From Archangium sp. (GTDB lineage: Bacteria > Myxococcota > Myxococcia > Myxococcales > Myxococcaceae), in the NCBI GenBank assembly GCA_016792935.1, contig JAEUJS010000208.1, positions 1-32,134 on the forward strand: a stretch of DNA of 32,134 bases. The letters are read 5' to 3'. Each line of letters starts with the position of its first letter. Positions within the stretch are counted from its first letter, which is position 1. Both the position numbers and the translations under genes were made by a program. This document shows positions 7,260 through 14,639 of this stretch, one piece after another. Below the pieces are notes generated by a model. It did not search any database. It saw nothing but the letters and a program-made list of their open reading frames with translations, and had not been told where the DNA came from.

Positions 7260-8840
7260 ATGGCCCGGCCTCTCGTGGTTATCGGCATGCTCGGACCCAC
7301 GCTCGACAACGGCGAGGGAGCGGGGCGGTGGTCGCGTTGGCGGCCGAGTGTGGCGCTCTGTCAGGACCCGGCGCTGGTGGTGAGCCGCTTCGAATTGCTC
7401 TTCGACCCGAAGTTCACCTCTCTGGCCGAGGTGGTGGCGGCGGACATCGAGCAGGTGTCTCCGGAGACGAAGGTGAATCAGGTGCGCATGGCGCTGCGCG
7501 ACCCGTGGGACTTCGAAGAGGTCTACGGCGCGCTCCACGACTTCACGCGCGGCTACGAGTTCAAGCCCGAGCGCGAGGACTACCTCGTGCACATCACGAC
7601 CGGCACGCACGTGGCGCAGATCTGTCTCTTCCTGCTCGCCGAGTCGCGGCATCTCCCTGGGCGGCTCGTGCAGACGGGGCCGCCGAACAAGAAATCGCCG
7701 CGGCTGCCCGGCACGCGCGCGATCATCGATCTCGATCTGAGCAAGTACGACCGCCTCGCTTCGCGCTTCCGCGTCGAGGCGACCGAGGCGCGCTCGTTCT
7801 TGAAGCAGGGCATCGCGACGAAGAACGCGGCGTACAACGCGCTCATCGATCAGATGGAGCACGTTGCGTTGCGCACCCGCGCGCCGATGCTGCTCCTCGG
7901 GCCGACGGGAGCCGGAAAGTCAGAGCTCGCGCGCCGCATCTTTCAGCTCAAGCACGCACGCAATCTCGTGAAGGGCGAGCTGGTGAACGTGAACTGCGCC
8001 ACGCTGCGCGGTGAGCAGGCGATGGCCGCGCTCTTCGGCCACACGAAGGGTGCGTTCACCGGCGCCGCCAACGCGCGCGAGGGCCTCTTGATGCGCGCCA
8101 ATGAGGGCGTGCTGTTCCTCGACGAGATCGGTGAGCTCGGGCTCGACGAGCAGGCGATGTTGTTGCGCGCGCTCGAGGAGAAGGTCTTTCTCCCGGTCGG
8201 CGCCGATCGCGAGGCCTCGAGTGACTTCGTGTTGCTGGCGGGGACCAATCGCGATCTCACTGCGGCCGTGGCGAAGGGAGAGTTCCGCGCCGATCTCCTC
8301 GCGCGCATCAACTTGTGGACCTTCACGCTGCCGGGGCTCGCGGAGCGTCGCGAAGATCTCGCTCCCAACCTCGACTACGAGACCGAGCGCGCCGGCGCGG
8401 CGATCGGCCAGCAGGTGACCTGGAGTCGTGAGGCGCGCGAGCGGTACGTGAGCTTCGCGACCTCGAGCGAAGCGACCTGGCCGGGGAATTTCCGCGACCT
8501 CAACGCCTCGGTGACGCGCCTGGTGACGCTGGCGGAAGGTGGGAGGATCACCACGGCGCTCGTCGAAGCCGAGGTCGCACGGCTGCGCGCGGCGTGGAGC
8601 CCGATCGCTGATGACGATCCTCTCGCCGACGTGCTCGGCGCGCGCGCGGCGAAGCTCGATCTCTTCGATCGTGTGCAGCTCGCCGAGGTCGTGCGCGTGT
8701 GCGCTGGCTCGCGATCAGCTTCGGATGCGGGACGAAAGCTCTTCGCCCACTCGCGGCTCGAAAAGAGCACCAGCAACGACGCCGATCGCCTGCGCAAATA
8801 CCTCGCGCGCTTCGAGCTGACCTTCGACGAGCTGCGCTGA
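7260..8840 (+). CDS. rtcR: RtcR, CARF-domain sigma-54-dependent activator of rtcBA
   Basis: A 526-residue protein, similar to E. coli RtcR (532) along its length. Residues 1-180 form the RtcR regulatory domain, a CARF-type Rossmann fold known to sense RNA ends with 2',3'-cyclic phosphate; WDFEEVY (83-89) and DYLVHITTGTHVAQI (107-121) are conserved. The AAA+ domain has Walker A GPTGAGKS (214-221), the sigma-54 contact loop GAFTGA (264-269) and Walker B VLFLDEIGEL (284-293). The C-terminus contains the conserved NDADRLRKYLARF element. The ATG at 7260 matches the E. coli start (MARPLVVIGMLGPTLD); the frame is open much further upstream, but that part overlaps rtcB. No good ribosome site is visible: a GGAGGA lies some 37 bases upstream, beyond the palindrome. 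Confidence 0.96.
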   Translation: MARPLVVIGMLGPTLDNGEGAGRWSRWRPSVALCQDPALVVSRFELLFDPKFTSLAEVVAADIEQVSPETKVNQVRMALRDPWDFEEVYGALHDFTRGYEFKPEREDYLVHITTGTHVAQICLFLLAESRHLPGRLVQTGPPNKKSPRLPGTRAIIDLDLSKYDRLASRFRVEATEARSFLKQGIATKNAAYNALIDQMEHVALRTRAPMLLLGPTGAGKSELARRIFQLKHARNLVKGELVNVNCATLRGEQAMAALFGHTKGAFTGAANAREGLLMRANEGVLFLDEIGELGLDEQAMLLRALEEKVFLPVGADREASSDFVLLAGTNRDLTAAVAKGEFRADLLARINLWTFTLPGLAERREDLAPNLDYETERAGAAIGQQVTWSREARERYVSFATSSEATWPGNFRDLNASVTRLVTLAEGGRITTALVEAEVARLRAAWSPIADDDPLADVLGARAAKLDLFDRVQLAEVVRVCAGSRSASDAGRKLFAHSRLEKSTSNDADRLRKYLARFELTFDELR

Positions 8841-8910
8841 CTGCGCGCAGTTCTTGCGTTGCAGCGAACGCGCGCTCACGGCGTTGTGCGCGGTTGGCGC
8901 TGGCCGCCGG

Positions 8911-8925
8911 CTTGCTCTGAGCAAG
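8911..8925 (+). promoter_or_regulatory. Small hairpin overlapping a ribosome binding site
   Basis: CTTGCT-CTG-AGCAAG is a perfect 6-base inverted repeat. Its 3' arm contains part of the AAGGG ribosome site (8923-8927) of the gene starting at 8929. It could mask that site or simply mark the end of the rtcR transcript. There is no T run. Confidence 0.3.
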
Positions 8926-8928
8926 GGC

Positions 8929-9525
8929 ATGCGACTGTGCGTACTCGGCGGGCACGGGAAGACGGGCAAGCGGGTCGTCGACGCGGCCCGCCTGATGGGC
9001 CACGACGTGCGCGTGCTCGAAGGTGACGCGCTCGACGCCGCGGCGCTCAGCCACTGCATTCACGGCGCGGAAGCGGTCATCAGCGTCCTGGGGCCGGTGA
9101 GCGGGAGCGCTCCCGACTTCTGCAGCCGCTCGACCGAGCGCGTGATCGAGGTGATGCGCACGGAAGGTGTGAAGCGCCTGGTGATGGTCACCGGAGCGAT
9201 GTGCGGCCCGCGGGAAGAGCTGGGGCTCCTGTACCGCAGCATGCTGCGCATTCCTTCGCTCTCGCGCGTGATCGCTGATCGTGCGCAGTCGGAGCGGCTG
9301 GTGATGGTGTCGGATCTCGACTGGACACTGGTGCGACCGCCGCGCCTCAACGACGACGAGCCGACGACGCCACCGGTACTGTCTTCGCATGGGCTGGTGA
9401 CCATGCTCTCGACGTGTGCGCGCGTGCACCTCGCCCAGGTGCTGCTCTCGCTGGCGACCGGCGGAACGCACGTTCGCGAAGGCGTCTACGTGCGCAGCGG
9501 CGGGCACCTCGCCGTGGCCGCGTGA
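8929..9525 (+). CDS. NAD(P)-binding Rossmann-fold protein (NmrA/biliverdin-reductase-B-like)
   Basis: A 198-residue protein. The N-terminus has the dinucleotide-binding strand and loop MRLCVLGGHGKTGKRVV, with the GxxGxxG pattern at 7-13. Later elements suit the NAD_binding_10 family: a short acidic motif EGDALD, VISVLGP, and VKRLVMVTGAM, then DWTLVRPPRL. The family includes flavin or biliverdin reductases and redox-sensing regulators, and the substrate here cannot be told. The start is the ATG at 8929, because the glycine motif begins six residues later and AAGGG precedes it; the frame is open to 8854 but that part is low-quality. It follows rtcR by 88 bases on the same strand. Confidence 0.8.
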   Translation: MRLCVLGGHGKTGKRVVDAARLMGHDVRVLEGDALDAAALSHCIHGAEAVISVLGPVSGSAPDFCSRSTERVIEVMRTEGVKRLVMVTGAMCGPREELGLLYRSMLRIPSLSRVIADRAQSERLVMVSDLDWTLVRPPRLNDDEPTTPPVLSSHGLVTMLSTCARVHLAQVLLSLATGGTHVREGVYVRSGGHLAVAA

Positions 9526-9556
9526 CGAGACGCGTCGAGCGAGTAACGTCACGCCC

Positions 9557-10183
9557 ATGCGCTCACGACTCGCTGCTGCTGCCGTGGTCCTCGTCTCCGT
9601 CGCCGTGCTCGTCACCGCCAGCATCGGCCGCGCGGGTGAACGCGCTCCGGCGGTCTCGGTGCCGGTGAAGGAAGCGGTCGAGAAGATGAAGCAGGCGAAG
9701 GCTCCGAAGGGCGCCGTCGGCCTCGTGCGTTTCTACGGCGAGGTGCTCGACGGAAAATCGGTCGAGTTCTACTTCAGCGACTTCAGCAACGCGGGCCGTG
9801 CCAACGAGCAGCTCGCGCAGGCCATCGGCAAGTCGTCGTGCGGAAAGCTCGATGAGGCGAAGCTCAAGACGGCCTCCGCCTTGTTCACCGAGTTTGGAAC
9901 GGACTTCCCACCCGAGCTGCGCGGCTACGTGCTCGGGCAGCAGGGCAAGCCGGATCAGGCGGCGCCGTTGCTGCTCAAGGCGCTCGAAGAGATGCAGCCG
10001 CTCGATCGCTGCGTCTTCGGCCACCCCGACGATGCGGGAGAGCAGATGGGCCGCATCGGCACATGGGCTGGGTGTTTCACGGTGCTGGTGCCCAGGCCGA
10101 GCAAGGCCGACGCGAAGAAGCTCGAAGCGATCCGCTCCAAGGCGTTTCAGTGCATGGCGGAGACCGCCGGCACCGTCGGCTGA
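9557..10183 (+). CDS. Secreted protein of unknown function
   Basis: A 208-residue protein that I do not recognise. It starts with a typical signal peptide (MRSRL, then Ala/Val-rich to about residue 25), probably cut near SIGRAGERA. The mature part is hydrophilic and mostly helical, with five cysteines (KSSCGKL, DRCVFG, AGCFTV and FQCMAE among their contexts; one lies close to each). The stretch ELRGYVLGQQGKPDQAAPLLLKALEEM looks like one TPR-type helix pair. I chose the ATG at 9557 because it gives the signal peptide; the frame is open to 9416, but those residues overlap the previous gene. It ends 2 bases from the stop of the convergent HipA-like gene. Confidence 0.65.
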   Translation: MRSRLAAAAVVLVSVAVLVTASIGRAGERAPAVSVPVKEAVEKMKQAKAPKGAVGLVRFYGEVLDGKSVEFYFSDFSNAGRANEQLAQAIGKSSCGKLDEAKLKTASALFTEFGTDFPPELRGYVLGQQGKPDQAAPLLLKALEEMQPLDRCVFGHPDDAGEQMGRIGTWAGCFTVLVPRPSKADAKKLEAIRSKAFQCMAETAGTVG

Positions 10184-10185
10184 GG

Positions 10186-11317
10186 CTAGGCCCCGACGTA
10201 GCGAAGCCAGAGCGCCTTGAACGCGGTGTCGAGGTGTGGCGACGCGTCGACCAACGAGAGCAGCGTGTCGAAGAGCGGCCGAACGAGCGGCGGGACGGCG
10301 TGCGTGCGCGGCGTCACCCGCGAGTCGGGGAGCTCATCGGCGCGCGGCGCGAAGATCATCGCCGTCACGTCATAGATGGGAGCGAGCGAAGCAGTTCCAG
10401 CGTCGTCGAAGAGCAGCGCGTAGTTCCCGAGGTGGGCGTCGGTGTTTCCGATCGCTGCGCTGAAGGAATGAACCAACGCCACCGTCTCGGCGTCGGCTTC
10501 GCGGACGAGCCCGTGGCGCGCGAGCGAAGCCATCACCTTCGGTGCCGAAGGCTCGAACTCTCCACGCTCTGCCGCGAGGGAGTAGAGCGTCGCAGCTCCG
10601 GCTCGACCGAGTTCGGTCGGGCGATCAAAACGCGGAAGCAGAATGCCAGCGCGGTCGCTGGCTGGAATGCGCTGGAACGTTGCGGGCGATGCGCCACTCG
10701 CCGGGATCCCGTGACCGGCGAGCGTTTGCGCACAGAGCGCCTCGAAGGCGAGCAGGTTGCTCCAGCGAGTTCCCAGCTCGGTTGAGAGCGGAGGCGTGAA
10801 CTTGAGGAGCATCTCTCGCTTCGCCTGACCGACGGAGTGGAGCACCACCTTCGGTCGTTCACCGCCCAGCGACGAGTCCTTCCCGAACGATCCCGGGGCG
10901 AGGAACTCTTCGATCACTGCGGCGTAGTCATCCTTCTTTCGCGCGCCCGAGCGGATCGCCGGAGCGAGCTCGCGCTCATACCGCTCGCGCGATTCGCGGC
11001 CGAATCAGGTTGCCCGAGAGATCTTCGCCGCGCTGCGAGATGGCGGCGAGCACGTGCGAGCCGCCCCAGTCCTGCGTCCGATCGGGCAATGCCAGTTCGG
11101 GAAACGCGCGCGCGAAACGAGCGCCGATGTAGCCCGATGGGGCCATGTCCCAGAAGATCCACGGCAGCTCGCCTTCGAGCACGTGCGTGCCCGGCCCGAG
11201 GAAGGGGAAGCCGGCGCGCTCGAGCTCGAGCGTGCGTCGCGAGCTGCGCCATGACCCGAGGTCTTCGACCGTCCCGTCGGTTCGGACGATCGCGATGGGG
11301 GTAGCGTCGCTCGACAC
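10186..11317 (-). pseudogene. HipA-family (YjjJ-like) kinase gene interrupted by a frameshift
   Basis: Two reading frames together make one protein. The first (GTG at 11317 to a TGA at 10976) encodes a region with ELPWIFWDMAPSGYIGARF and GEDLSGNLI, typical of YjjJ-type HipA proteins. At about 11002 similarity jumps to another frame, which continues GRESRERYERELAPAIRSG and then runs to 10186 with the kinase core: SSLGGERPK (P-loop-like), a Lys in LLLKF, the catalytic GNTDAHLGN and the metal-binding APIYDV. One extra base or two missing bases near 11002 would explain it. The catalytic residues survive. The N-terminal helix-turn-helix of E. coli YjjJ is absent. It may be a true pseudogene, two proteins, or a sequencing error. 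It lies 9 bases downstream of the ABC ATPase gene. Confidence 0.75.
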
Positions 11318-11326
11318 GCCACGACC

Positions 11327-12265
11327 TTACGTCAACTGCAGGACCTTCTCTTCGAGCCGCTTGCCGCGCCACACGCCAGTCAGCAGCACCTTGCGGCTCG
11401 CCAGCAGCGCGACCGTGTCGGTGATGATCTGTTCCACCGAGACGATGGTGCCGTCGTAGGTCACGCAGAGCACGTTGTTCGCTTCCATGCGCGCGTCCTT
11501 CGCGCCGGTCAGCGCGCGGACTTCACTGACCGAGATCTCGCCCTTCGCGATCTGCACGCGGAACTCGGCCGTCGTGCCGGTCAGCTCCGCCATCGACGTC
11601 GCGCTGACGAGCTTCCCCTTGTCGAGGATCGCCGAGGCGTCGCACAGCTCCTCGAGTTCCTGCAGGTTGTGGCTCGACACCACCACCGTGTGCTTGCCCT
11701 TCAACTCGCGGATCACGTTGCGCACCTGCGCCGCGATCTTCGGATCGAGGCCCGCCGTCGGCTCGTCGAGGAAGATCACCGGCGGAGAGCCCATCAGCGC
11801 CTGCGCCATCGACACGCGCTTGTGCATGCCGTGCGAGAGCGCTCCGGCCTGCACGCCCCACGTCTCCGAGAGCTGCACCTTCTCGAGGGCCGCGCGGGCT
11901 TCCTTCTCGGCGTCTGCGAGGCCGCTCAGCTCGCCGTAGTACGAGAGCAGCTCGCCGACGGGCCACAGCGGAGGCAGCACCGCGTCTTGCGGCAGCACGC
12001 CGACCTTGCCCTTGAGCGCGCCCGATTCGGCCGGCGACGCGCCGAGGATGTTGATGGAGCCCGCCGACGGAATGAGGAAGCCGCACATCATCGAGAACGT
12101 CGTGGTCTTGCCCGCGCCGTTGGGACCGATCAGGCCATAGCAGTGGCCCTCTTCGACGTTGAACGAGACGTCATTCACCGCGGTCTTGGCGCCGAAGTGC
12201 TTGGTGAGGTTCTTGATCTCGATTGCCACAGCCGACTTGTCGGCTGATCTGTTCGCCGCGCTCAC
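11327..12265 (-). CDS. ABC transporter ATP-binding protein (ABC-2 exporter type)
   Basis: A 312-residue cytoplasmic ATPase. Walker A is GPNGAGKT (47-54), Q-loop LPQDAV (91-96), Walker B VIFLDEPT (163-170) and switch His199 in SSHN. The signature is LSHGM (143-147) instead of LSGGQ, a variation common in ABC-2-type subunits. An extra C-terminal region of about 80 residues follows the core, as in the CcmA/DrrA/NatA group. The GTG start at 12265 overlaps the permease stop (GTGA) and has GGAGA six bases upstream; an inner GTG at 12229 is less well placed. It works with the permease encoded just upstream; the substrate is unknown. Confidence 0.88.
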   Translation of the reverse strand: MSAANRSADKSAVAIEIKNLTKHFGAKTAVNDVSFNVEEGHCYGLIGPNGAGKTTTFSMMCGFLIPSAGSINILGASPAESGALKGKVGVLPQDAVLPPLWPVGELLSYYGELSGLADAEKEARAALEKVQLSETWGVQAGALSHGMHKRVSMAQALMGSPPVIFLDEPTAGLDPKIAAQVRNVIRELKGKHTVVVSSHNLQELEELCDASAILDKGKLVSATSMAELTGTTAEFRVQIAKGEISVSEVRALTGAKDARMEANNVLCVTYDGTIVSVEQIITDTVALLASRKVLLTGVWRGKRLEEKVLQLT

Positions 12266-13209
12266 AGGTCTCTCCGCTTCAAGATGATGAGCGCGAGGCC
12301 CATGAAGATCATGCCGAAGCCGACGTGCACGAGGCCCGCCGTCATCCAGCGCGCCCAGTGGGGATGAAGGAGATCGCCGCCGTAGTGCCACACCGACGCG
12401 TAGCGCAGGTAGGCGAAGTACGACTCCGACGAGAGCACCGTCGCCAATGAGCCCGGAGCGGCGACTTCGCCGGGGAAGCGGAAGAACTCTCCGACCGCCG
12501 CGACGAACCAGATCACGAACAGCGCGATGATGTTGAGCACCAGCGCCACGGTGCCCTGCCTGGTGATCGACGAGAACAGCGCCGTCAACGCGAGGTAGGC
12601 CAGAGAGAGCGTGTAGCTCGAGAGCACCAGCTTCGCGGTCCACACCGCGACGTCGACCCACTTGAAGTCGGCGTTGATGGCCTTGGTGACGACCACCATC
12701 AAGAACGTGCAGAAGATCAGCAACAGCCCGAAGAGCGTGGCCTGCGAGAGGAATTTGCCGAGCACGATCGAGCTGCGTTTGACGCGCACCACGAGGTACC
12801 GGACGGATTTGGGCCCGACCTCCCCGGCGAGTTGATCGAAGCCCATCAGCGCGATGAACAGCGGGAGAAACCGCAGGGTCAGCTTGAAGACGATGAGCAA
12901 CACCAGCGGGATCGCGGCGAGCGAGTCGAGCATCGTCTCGTCGTCGGTCACGAAGGACTTGAGCATGTCGCGGCGCTGCGCCTTGAACTGCTCGTCGGCC
13001 TTGGCGCGGATCTCAGGGGTGTCGGCTCCCGCGTCCTTGAGGGTCTGCTCGAACTTGGCGTTGATGGTGTGGTTGACCCAACCGGTGCCGGTGAGGGTGA
13101 GCCCGACGAACATCATGAAGAGGATCAGCAACACGAGCGCGCGGCCGCTCTTCAGCGCGCGGCGTGTTTCCCCGCGCCAGATCGCCCCGATCTCCGAGAA
13201 GTCTTCCAT
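12262..13209 (-). CDS. ABC-2 family transporter permease
   Basis: A 315-residue integral membrane protein. A short N-terminal cytoplasmic part (MEDFSEIGAIWRGETRRALKS) leads into a first membrane helix at about 23-42. A hydrophilic periplasmic loop of some 50 residues follows (43-92), then further helices at about 95-123, 155-175, 190-213, 220-241 and 291-310. This is the layout of ABC-2 permeases, in which the large loop follows helix 1. The N-terminal W-R-G-E-T-R-R-A-L motif is an elbow-helix type seen in this family. Its stop overlaps the ATPase start by four bases, so the pair is translated together. The DUF4388 gene precedes it by 24 bases. The transported compound cannot be read from the sequence. 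Confidence 0.85.
   Translation of the reverse strand: MEDFSEIGAIWRGETRRALKSGRALVLLILFMMFVGLTLTGTGWVNHTINAKFEQTLKDAGADTPEIRAKADEQFKAQRRDMLKSFVTDDETMLDSLAAIPLVLLIVFKLTLRFLPLFIALMGFDQLAGEVGPKSVRYLVVRVKRSSIVLGKFLSQATLFGLLLIFCTFLMVVVTKAINADFKWVDVAVWTAKLVLSSYTLSLAYLALTALFSSITRQGTVALVLNIIALFVIWFVAAVGEFFRFPGEVAAPGSLATVLSSESYFAYLRYASVWHYGGDLLHPHWARWMTAGLVHVGFGMIFMGLALIILKRRDL
12270..12275 (-). promoter_or_regulatory. Ribosome binding site that decides the ABC ATPase start
   Basis: GGAGAG at 12275-12270 on the minus strand lies inside the end of the permease gene, about 5 bases before the GTG at 12265. It supports the GTGA-coupled start over the internal GTG at 12229. Confidence 0.6.
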
Positions 13210-13233
13210 GAGGGCGTGCGACTCAGCACATCC

Positions 13234-14364
13234 TCAGAGACGAATCCATTTCTGATCGAGGAAGCGATCGAAGGCCACCAGCGCCTCGAATTCCCGCACC
13301 GGAGCGATGCGCATGATGCTCTCGACGTCTCGCCGCCCATCGATGCGCGACAAGAGGTAGCGCTCGGGCGCGGTCAGCGTGAGCTTGGCGACTTGTTCGG
13401 GGCCAATCAGCATCGCGGGCAGCTTGCCGCTGGAGACGAAGTTGGCTTTGAGCTGCGGGCCCCACGCGACCTCGATCTGCCGCATCAGCAACGTCGCATC
13501 GAGGGTGGGCGTCACCTCGTTGCTGCGACGCGCGAGCGCCCAGGCATCGCGGAAGTTGCTCTTGTCGAAGAAGGCGCGCGCGTTCTCGATCAGCCCCTCG
13601 GCCGACGGAGAATCACCGAGGCCGAGATCGACACCCATCGACAGCTCGGGGCCCGCCGGTGCGAGCACCTCGAGCGCACCCATGTGGAAGTACGCGTAGA
13701 GCCGGTTGTAGAGGAAGTAGTCGGTGGCGTGGAGCTTGAGCGCCATCTCGTCGATGGTCTGACCCGCTTCGATGCTGGCGAAGATCTTCTCGTCGATGCT
13801 CCCCGGCTTCGGGTCCTCGACCAGGTTCTCGCGCTTGAGATCCAACGTGCAGCCGCCCGACGGGAACGCCTGACGAATCAGCGACCACGCCTGCACGCGG
13901 AAGTCGGACTCCTTGTGGATCTCGATGAGCGGCACCTTTACCGGGATGCCTTCGGGCAACGCAGGCCGCTTGTCGGCTTCGAACTTGAACGTGCCCTCGA
14001 CCCAGTTGAAGGCGTCGAGCACGGTCTCGCGGAACTTGGTCGAGAGGACGGTCTCGAGCGTCTCGCGCGACACGGCGCCGATCATCTCGAGGATGCGGCC
14101 GAGGAAGATCTTCGTTTCCTTCTGCGTCGCGTAGGCCTTGTGGAACTGCTCTTCCGAGATGTGGCCGAGGTTGATCAGGTACTGGCCCAGGTACTCGCGC
14201 GGCAGGTTGGAGCTGGCGTTGTAGAGCTGCCCGTTGTCGAGGAGCAGCTCCTTGTGCACCGAGCGGTACTCGAGCGTCAGCAGCCCGGTGGACTGGCGGT
14301 TCCACAGGTAGACGACGAGGTCCTTGAGGGGCATCGTCGCGAAGTCGCCAGCCAAACCGCGCAT
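13234..14364 (-). CDS. DUF4388 (PATAN-type) protein
   Basis: A 376-residue soluble protein. The N-terminal part, GDFATMPLKDLVVYLWNRQSTGLLTLEY with the following K-E-L-L-L-D-N-G-Q-L-Y-N-A, is a DUF4388/PATAN domain (about 4-100). Such domains are frequent in myxobacteria and cyanobacteria, often in signalling proteins. The middle has REYLGQYLINLGHISEEQFHKAY and FLGRILEMIGAVSRETLE, helical units like those in type IV pilus ATPase N-domains. The C-terminus (from about 325) holds a winged-helix-like segment, LTAPERYLLSRIDGRRDVESIM. A regulatory or scaffolding role is likely, but the partner is unknown. It lies directly upstream of the ABC pair on the same strand. Its ATG is 14 bases from the ATG of the divergent glutaredoxin-like gene. 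Confidence 0.8.
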   Translation of the reverse strand: MRGLAGDFATMPLKDLVVYLWNRQSTGLLTLEYRSVHKELLLDNGQLYNASSNLPREYLGQYLINLGHISEEQFHKAYATQKETKIFLGRILEMIGAVSRETLETVLSTKFRETVLDAFNWVEGTFKFEADKRPALPEGIPVKVPLIEIHKESDFRVQAWSLIRQAFPSGGCTLDLKRENLVEDPKPGSIDEKIFASIEAGQTIDEMALKLHATDYFLYNRLYAYFHMGALEVLAPAGPELSMGVDLGLGDSPSAEGLIENARAFFDKSNFRDAWALARRSNEVTPTLDATLLMRQIEVAWGPQLKANFVSSGKLPAMLIGPEQVAKLTLTAPERYLLSRIDGRRDVESIMRIAPVREFEALVAFDRFLDQKWIRL

Positions 14365-14378
14365 CGGCTCTCATTCTC

Positions 14379-14639
14379 ATGCCTGTTCTGATCGACGTCT
14401 ATCGAAAGGCCGGGTGTCAGTTGTGTGACGACGCAGTCGATGCGCTCGACGACTTGCAGGCGCGCTTCGATTTCGACGTTCGTCAACACAACATCCAGAC
14501 CGACGCCGTGCTCTTCGAGAAGTATCGCTATCTGGTGCCGGTGGTAGTGATCGGTGGAATCGAGCGGCTCTCGCTGCGGTTCGACACACATCAGCTCGAG
14601 GCAGCGTTGAATGCCTCCGGAGTTCCCAGACGTGAGTGA
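14379..14639 (+). CDS. Glutaredoxin-like thiol protein
   Basis: An 86-residue single-domain protein. It starts VLIDVYRKAGCQLCDDAVDAL, with a CxxC pair at 13-16 after the first strand, followed by the cis-proline region YLVPVVVIGG (50-59), where the family has VPV. The layout is that of the short Glrx-like family (DUF836). The pair CQLC differs from the CPYC of classical glutaredoxins. Probably a cytoplasmic disulfide reductase or a redox helper for a neighbouring protein. Its last 8 bases overlap the proposed start of the aminotransferase gene, so the two are likely one operon. Confidence 0.85.
   Translation: MPVLIDVYRKAGCQLCDDAVDALDDLQARFDFDVRQHNIQTDAVLFEKYRYLVPVVVIGGIERLSLRFDTHQLEAALNASGVPRRE
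14619..14622 (+). promoter_or_regulatory. Ribosome binding site that decides the aminotransferase start
   Basis: GGAG lies 9 bases before the GTG at 14632, inside the end of the glutaredoxin-like gene. The alternative ATG at 14611 has no comparable site. This favours the GTG and an 8-base overlap with the upstream gene. Confidence 0.5.

Noticed and set aside
12832-14391. 519-codon plus-strand open frame over the permease and DUF4388 genes
   Set aside because: Shadow frame of two genes with recognisable domains; no family features of its own.
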